The translations under genes were made by a program, and so were the position numbers. Positions 13,848-16,205 of a stretch of DNA of 16,205 nt are shown piece after piece (the first letter of the stretch is position 1; every line of letters starts with the position of its first letter). This DNA is from GW2011-AR1 sp964384965 (GTDB lineage Archaea > Nanobdellota > Nanobdellia > Pacearchaeales > GW2011-AR1). A model generated the notes under the pieces. The model did no database searches and was not told where the DNA came from. It was given only the letters and a program-made list of their open reading frames with translations. The DNA lies in assembly GCA_964384965.1 (NCBI GenBank), contig CAYLLR010000014.1, positions 1-16,205 of the forward strand, given 5' to 3'.

Positions 13848-14114
13848 TTATTTTTTCTTCCGCACCATTCTTCTCCAAGCGTCAGTATTTCTAACCCAAG
13901 GACAAGCCAAGACTGCTATTGTGGTAATAAATGTTAAAATAAGTGCACTTAAGTATAAATCCGAAGAGTTTTTTATTGCATCCAGAAGGTAATAAAAGAA
14001 CCCATACAAGATTATCACCTCCACTACCGCCCAAAACGAATCTGACGAATTCATGATACTAATATTATTTTTAAGTTTATAAACTTTATTATTAATTTTG
14101 AAAAACCAGACCAT
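13848..14114 (-). CDS. Small two-helix membrane protein (68 or 88 aa)
   Basis: Two hydrophobic helices can be seen: FWAVVEVIILYGFFYYLL and LYLSALILTFITTIAVLACPW, followed by a basic tail (NTDAWRRMVRKKK). No known motif is recognised. Two starts are possible. The ATG at 14114 has GGAG 12 bases upstream and gives 88 residues. The internal ATG at 14054 (MNSSDSF) lies 26 bases from a clean TTTATAAA box at 14076-14083, which would fit a leaderless transcript and give 68 residues. I slightly favour the shorter form, because the first 20 codons of the long form cover that box. The CDF gene follows, but with its own promoter, so a shared function is not implied. Confidence 0.5.
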   Translation of the reverse strand: MVWFFKINNKVYKLKNNISIMNSSDSFWAVVEVIILYGFFYYLLDAIKNSSDLYLSALILTFITTIAVLACPWVRNTDAWRRMVRKKK

Positions 14115-14180
14115 ATGCTAAATTTTCTCCTTAATAAATTAAAATTCCAAATATTTTATCTAAAAACATTAAATATTGTT

Positions 14181-14575
14181 TTAATTTCTTTTTTCATTTT
14201 TATGAATAATCTTGACTCCTAATTCTTCAGCTTATTTTTTCAATCCAATGTCAAGAGTATCTTTAAAATTTCCCCTTCTAATTAAATAGCAAAAGGGTTT
14301 CTTTGTCCTAACTTCGGTTTATTAAAACTATCGTCATATATTTCTACAAAATGTAAGGAGGTATAAGGAAAATTTATCTTAAGATTCATCTTTTCTGGGA
14401 ATTTAATATCTCCCTTTCAGACGTCCAATTTTCTAACCTCTGAAAATCGCAATCCAATTTAATCCCCACATCTTTATTTTTTAACATATCTTAATTTATA
14501 TCCTGCCTTAGCAAGATTTATCGCCGCAGTTAATCCGGAGGGACTCGCTCCAAATTGGGTTAATGTCTCCAAGAT
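14181..14575 (-). pseudogene. Remnant of an FAD-dependent oxidoreductase (geranylgeranyl reductase-like) gene
   Basis: No long frame is open here, but joined frames show clear fragments in the right order. They are GASPSGLTAAINLAKAGY (from about 14551; the GxGxxG-type dinucleotide-binding loop, first G kept), NKDVGIKLDCDFQ with LENWTSERE (about 14481-14400), MNLKINFPY with VEIYDDS (from 14389), YLIRRGNFKDTLDIGLKK (from 14288), a stop at 14234-14232, and then AEELGVKII. At least three frameshifts and one in-frame stop break it. Only about the first 125 residues of a 350-400 residue family remain, and the C-terminal part is gone. Archaeal homologues of this type reduce isoprenoid chains of lipids or act as general flavoenzymes; the exact family is from memory of the D-F-Q-G-x-E-N-W pattern. 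Confidence 0.8.
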
Positions 14576-14601
14576 AGGGGAGAAAATTCATAATATAAAA
14601 A

Positions 14602-14820
14602 TTATTTGAATTCGATTTCTCCGGATTTATATCCCGCTTCTTCTATTTTATACCTTAATAAACTCTCATCCATTTCATCAGACACTTCTAAAAATGCCTT
14701 ACTCTCCCCTAACGAAACCCTTACATTTTCGATTCCGTCTGTTTTGGAAAGGAACTCTTCGACTCCTTTGGCACATCCGCCACAACTCATCCCTTTAATT
14801 TCAATTTCAACTTTTTTCAT
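14602..14820 (-). CDS. CopZ-like heavy-metal-associated (HMA) domain protein
   Basis: A 72-residue protein that is a single HMA domain: strand KKVEIEIKG, metal loop GMSCGGC (C13, C16), helix, strand NVRVSLGESKAFLEV, and the closing EAGYKSGEIEFK. It should carry Cu(I) in the cytoplasm and hand it to CopA, or deliver it to the ArsR regulator. The ATG at 14820 is used because the domain begins there; a frame from 14889 overlaps the upstream gene and adds no domain. It starts four bases after the stop of the TRASH-like gene, so it is the last gene of the arsR operon. Other soft metals (Ag, Hg) are possible, but the Cu ATPase in the window makes copper most likely. Confidence 0.85.
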   Translation of the reverse strand: MKKVEIEIKGMSCGGCAKGVEEFLSKTDGIENVRVSLGESKAFLEVSDEMDESLLRYKIEEAGYKSGEIEFK

Positions 14821-14824
14821 TTTA

Positions 14825-15016
14825 TTAACAACAGCCTCCTCCGCCACTAGTTTTTTTCTTACTAGTCTCTTCTTCATACTTGCTTGCATGTTCTGAACAA
14901 CAAAAGGGTTTTTTTCTCGTTCCTACAAAACCGGGAATTTTTACGTCTTTGAATACTTCCTTTCCCCCTTCAATCTTTTCTCTGCAATATTCGCATTTCT
15001 TTCTAAATAAACTCAT
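14825..15016 (-). CDS. TRASH/YHS-like small metal-binding protein with Cys tail
   Basis: A 63-residue protein with C8-x-x-C11 (KKCEYCREKI), then PFCCSEHASKY (C39, C40, H43). This is the spacing of the TRASH/YHS type of small treble-clef metal modules, which serve in metal sensing or delivery. The tail ends GGGGCC (C62, C63), which adds two more thiols and could bind metal or pass it on. No membrane segment is present. It overlaps the DUF302 gene by ATGA (15016-15013) and is followed four bases later by the HMA gene, so it is most likely a chaperone or buffer in copper handling. The family call is from the Cys pattern; binding has not been shown. Confidence 0.7.
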   Translation of the reverse strand: MSLFRKKCEYCREKIEGGKEVFKDVKIPGFVGTRKKPFCCSEHASKYEEETSKKKTSGGGGCC

Positions 15017-15450
15017 TCTCTTCCTACCTCCTTTTTACTTTCTAAAATTTCCTCTTTTTTCATTAGATTAACCCCCTCAATAACCCTCTCCAATTTTTCT
15101 TTTACTTTAATTGCAATTTCTTTTAATTGACTATTTTCTACTATGGACATTGCCTCTAAGGGATTTACGGCAGAAACAAATGTCCTTTCCCCTTGAGAAT
15201 ATACAATAACATTACAGGGCAACAATAACCCAATCTCTTTTTCTAATTGTAACGCTTGATGGGCAAACGAAGGATTGCAGGCCCCCAAAATTAAATAATT
15301 TTCATAATCCACCCCTATTTTTTCTTTTAAGGTTTTCTTAACATCTATTTCTGTTAATATGCCAAAACCTTCCTTTTTTAGTTCTTCTTCAACTTTTTTT
15401 ACAACCTCCTCAAATTCCAAATCCAGTTCTACTTTAATTCCATAAGTCAT
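15013..15450 (-). CDS. DUF302 family protein
   Basis: A 145-residue protein with the familiar DUF302 order: a helix, GFGILTEIDVKKTLKEKIG (28-46), YLILGACNPSFAHQAL (52-67) and LLLPCNVIVYS (75-85), then FVSAVNPLEAM. The two Cys (C58 in GACNP and C79 in LPCN) are at positions that the family often keeps and could bind a metal or form a redox pair. The fold is small and soluble; the family has no settled function but is often found beside metal or sulfur stress genes. The ATG at 15450 directly follows the arsR stop (TAAATG, no gap), so the two are co-translated. In this setting a role in copper response is inferred. Confidence 0.85.
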   Translation of the reverse strand: MTYGIKVELDLEFEEVVKKVEEELKKEGFGILTEIDVKKTLKEKIGVDYENYLILGACNPSFAHQALQLEKEIGLLLPCNVIVYSQGERTFVSAVNPLEAMSIVENSQLKEIAIKVKEKLERVIEGVNLMKKEEILESKKEVGRE

Positions 15451-15816
15451 TTATTTTTCCTCCTTCGTTTTTTCAAGTATGTGAATGCAATGCTCAGACA
15501 TGTGTTTGTCTATCAAATTCATAAGGAGCTTAATCGTTTTTTCATTTAATTTGTAATATCTGAATTTTCCATGAATTTCCATTTTAGTAAAACCACATTT
15601 TTTTAATCTGGCTAAATTATGAGACACAGAAGATTGGTTCATATTCAATTCGGACATTATTTCCGATACACTTCTTTCCCCTTCTCTTAACAAATTGATA
15701 ATCCTTAATCTCGGTTCTGATACAAGGGTGCCAAAAAATAATTTATAGGCATTATAAACCTCCTCTTCTTTAAATCCCTTTCTCCGAGACTTCCTCAATA
15801 TGTCTTTATTTATCAT
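15451..15816 (-). CDS. ArsR/SmtB family metal-responsive repressor
   Basis: A 121-residue wHTH protein: LVSEPRLRIINLLREGERSVSEIM (31-54), recognition region ELNMNQSSVSHNLARLKKCGF (56-76, read in parts), and the wing KMEIHGKFRYYKLN. This is the classic ArsR order. The usual ELCVCD metal motif in the recognition helix is replaced by ELNMNQ, so the arsenic-type site is absent. A C-terminal HMSEHCIH cluster (H105, H109, C110, H112) and C74 are candidate metal ligands. It heads the operon with DUF302, TRASH-like and HMA genes. The ATG at 15816 lies inside the CATATG half of the dyad operator and about 26 bases from TTTAAATA, so the mRNA is likely leaderless and self-repressed. Copper as the signal is inferred from the neighbours and from the shared copA operator. 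Confidence 0.85.
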   Translation of the reverse strand: MINKDILRKSRRKGFKEEEVYNAYKLFFGTLVSEPRLRIINLLREGERSVSEIMSELNMNQSSVSHNLARLKKCGFTKMEIHGKFRYYKLNEKTIKLLMNLIDKHMSEHCIHILEKTKEEK

Positions 15817-15850
15817 ATGAATAATAGAGACATATTCTATTTAAATGTTT
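15815..15850 (-). promoter_or_regulatory. arsR operon promoter with operator dyad
   Basis: The dyad ATATG-N11-CATAT (15815-15835) is followed upstream by CTATTTAAATGTTT (15837-15850), identical over 14 bases to the copA promoter block. The dyad covers the predicted start site and the start codon. Confidence 0.6.
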
Positions 15851-15883
15851 TGGTCTATAAAACCTTGAAGATATTTCTACCTC

Positions 15884-16205
15884 CTAAACAAAAAAACTAA
15901 CAATAAATAACCCCACAGAAATCATCGCCACTAATCCGTAAATTTTTTTATCCCATTTGATAATTTTAGACCCATCGAAGGGCATCACGGGAATCATATT
16001 AAATACGGCAAGCAACGAATTAATTGTTAGTCCAAAACTAAAAAAGTACCCCAAAAGCCCTCCAACGTTAAAGATTAAAATAAAAATTAAAAAAATTAAC
16101 CCTAAAAGAATATTTGTCATTGGTCCCGCCAGGGAGATTTTTCCATTCCTTTCCTTTGTTATCCTTCCAGAAATCATAACTGCACCGGGGGCCGCAATGA
16201 TAAAC
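15884..16205 (-). CDS. Site-2 protease-like M50 metallopeptidase, C-terminal part (runs off right edge)
   Basis: The frame is open to the edge of the window; about 106 residues are visible. It shows AAPGAVMISGRITKERNGKIS (read in parts), SLAGPMTNILLGLIFLIFILI (a membrane helix after G-P-x-x-N), a second helix, and NMIPVMPFDGSKI, the N-x-x-P-x-x-P-x-D-G motif that supplies the Asp zinc ligand in M50 proteases, and then a last hydrophobic helix VAMISVGLFIVSFF. The HExxH motif would lie in the part outside the window. Such proteins cut membrane-spanning segments, often to release regulators. Earlier ATG codons inside the visible part (such as MISGR) are not the real start. It stops some 35 bases upstream of the arsR promoter block and shows no functional link to it. 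Confidence 0.85.
   Translation of the reverse strand, partial: FIIAAPGAVMISGRITKERNGKISLAGPMTNILLGLIFLIFILIFNVGGLLGYFFSFGLTINSLLAVFNMIPVMPFDGSKIIKWDKKIYGLVAMISVGLFIVSFFV

Noticed and set aside
1..16205. CRISPR arrays, tRNA/rRNA genes, insertion sequences, integrases
   Set aside because: No regularly spaced repeats, no cloverleaf or T-loop signature, and no transposase or recombinase motif were seen on either strand.

Overview
The window looks like a chromosomal segment from a low-GC archaeon. The clearest markers are an archaeal sliding clamp (PCNA) and promoters of archaeal type, with BRE/TATA elements about 26 bases upstream of several starts, some implying leaderless transcripts. Other markers are an S-layer precursor resembling the methanogen S-layer family and many short proteins with class III (prepilin-like) N-termini. 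From memory of such proteins, the set of surface genes best fits a DPANN archaeon of the Pacearchaeota/Woesearchaeota type. This placement is inference; no rRNA gene is present.

Left edge (1-1177): the N-terminus of an S-layer protein (minus strand) is preceded by about 420 bases of non-coding DNA. That DNA holds two copies of a promoter-like block and several inverted repeats, two of them interleaved. A divergent wHTH regulator gene follows, ending near a hairpin that may terminate transcription from both sides.

Region 1178-8554 (minus strand) is the main point of interest: seven tightly packed genes for secreted or membrane-anchored proteins. Six start with a [KR][KR][AG]-type prepilin-like signal and one long hydrophobic helix. 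The seventh is a 555-residue secreted protein with 39 cysteines. The 830-residue member joins a pilin-like anchor, hydrophobic helices in the middle, a Cys cluster and about four Ig-like repeats. Coupling by ATGA overlaps and very short gaps suggests one or two transcripts encoding a cell-surface apparatus. No assembly ATPase, membrane platform or prepilin peptidase gene is in the window.

Region 8740-10186: PCNA (minus) and an endonuclease III homologue (plus) are divergently transcribed. The Nth protein keeps its catalytic Lys and Asp but has none of the four iron-sulfur cysteines.

Region 10286-15816 (minus strand) is a metal-handling region. It holds a Cu(I) P1B-ATPase (CopA), a CDF-family protein that lacks both canonical metal-site aspartates, a small membrane protein and the decayed remains of an FAD-dependent oxidoreductase gene. 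It ends with an operon ArsR regulator / DUF302 / TRASH-like Cys protein / CopZ-like HMA protein. The arsR and copA promoters share a 14-base TATA block and an ATATG-N11-CATAT dyad, so the ArsR protein probably controls both its own operon and the distant copA. A partial site-2 protease (M50) gene runs off the right edge.
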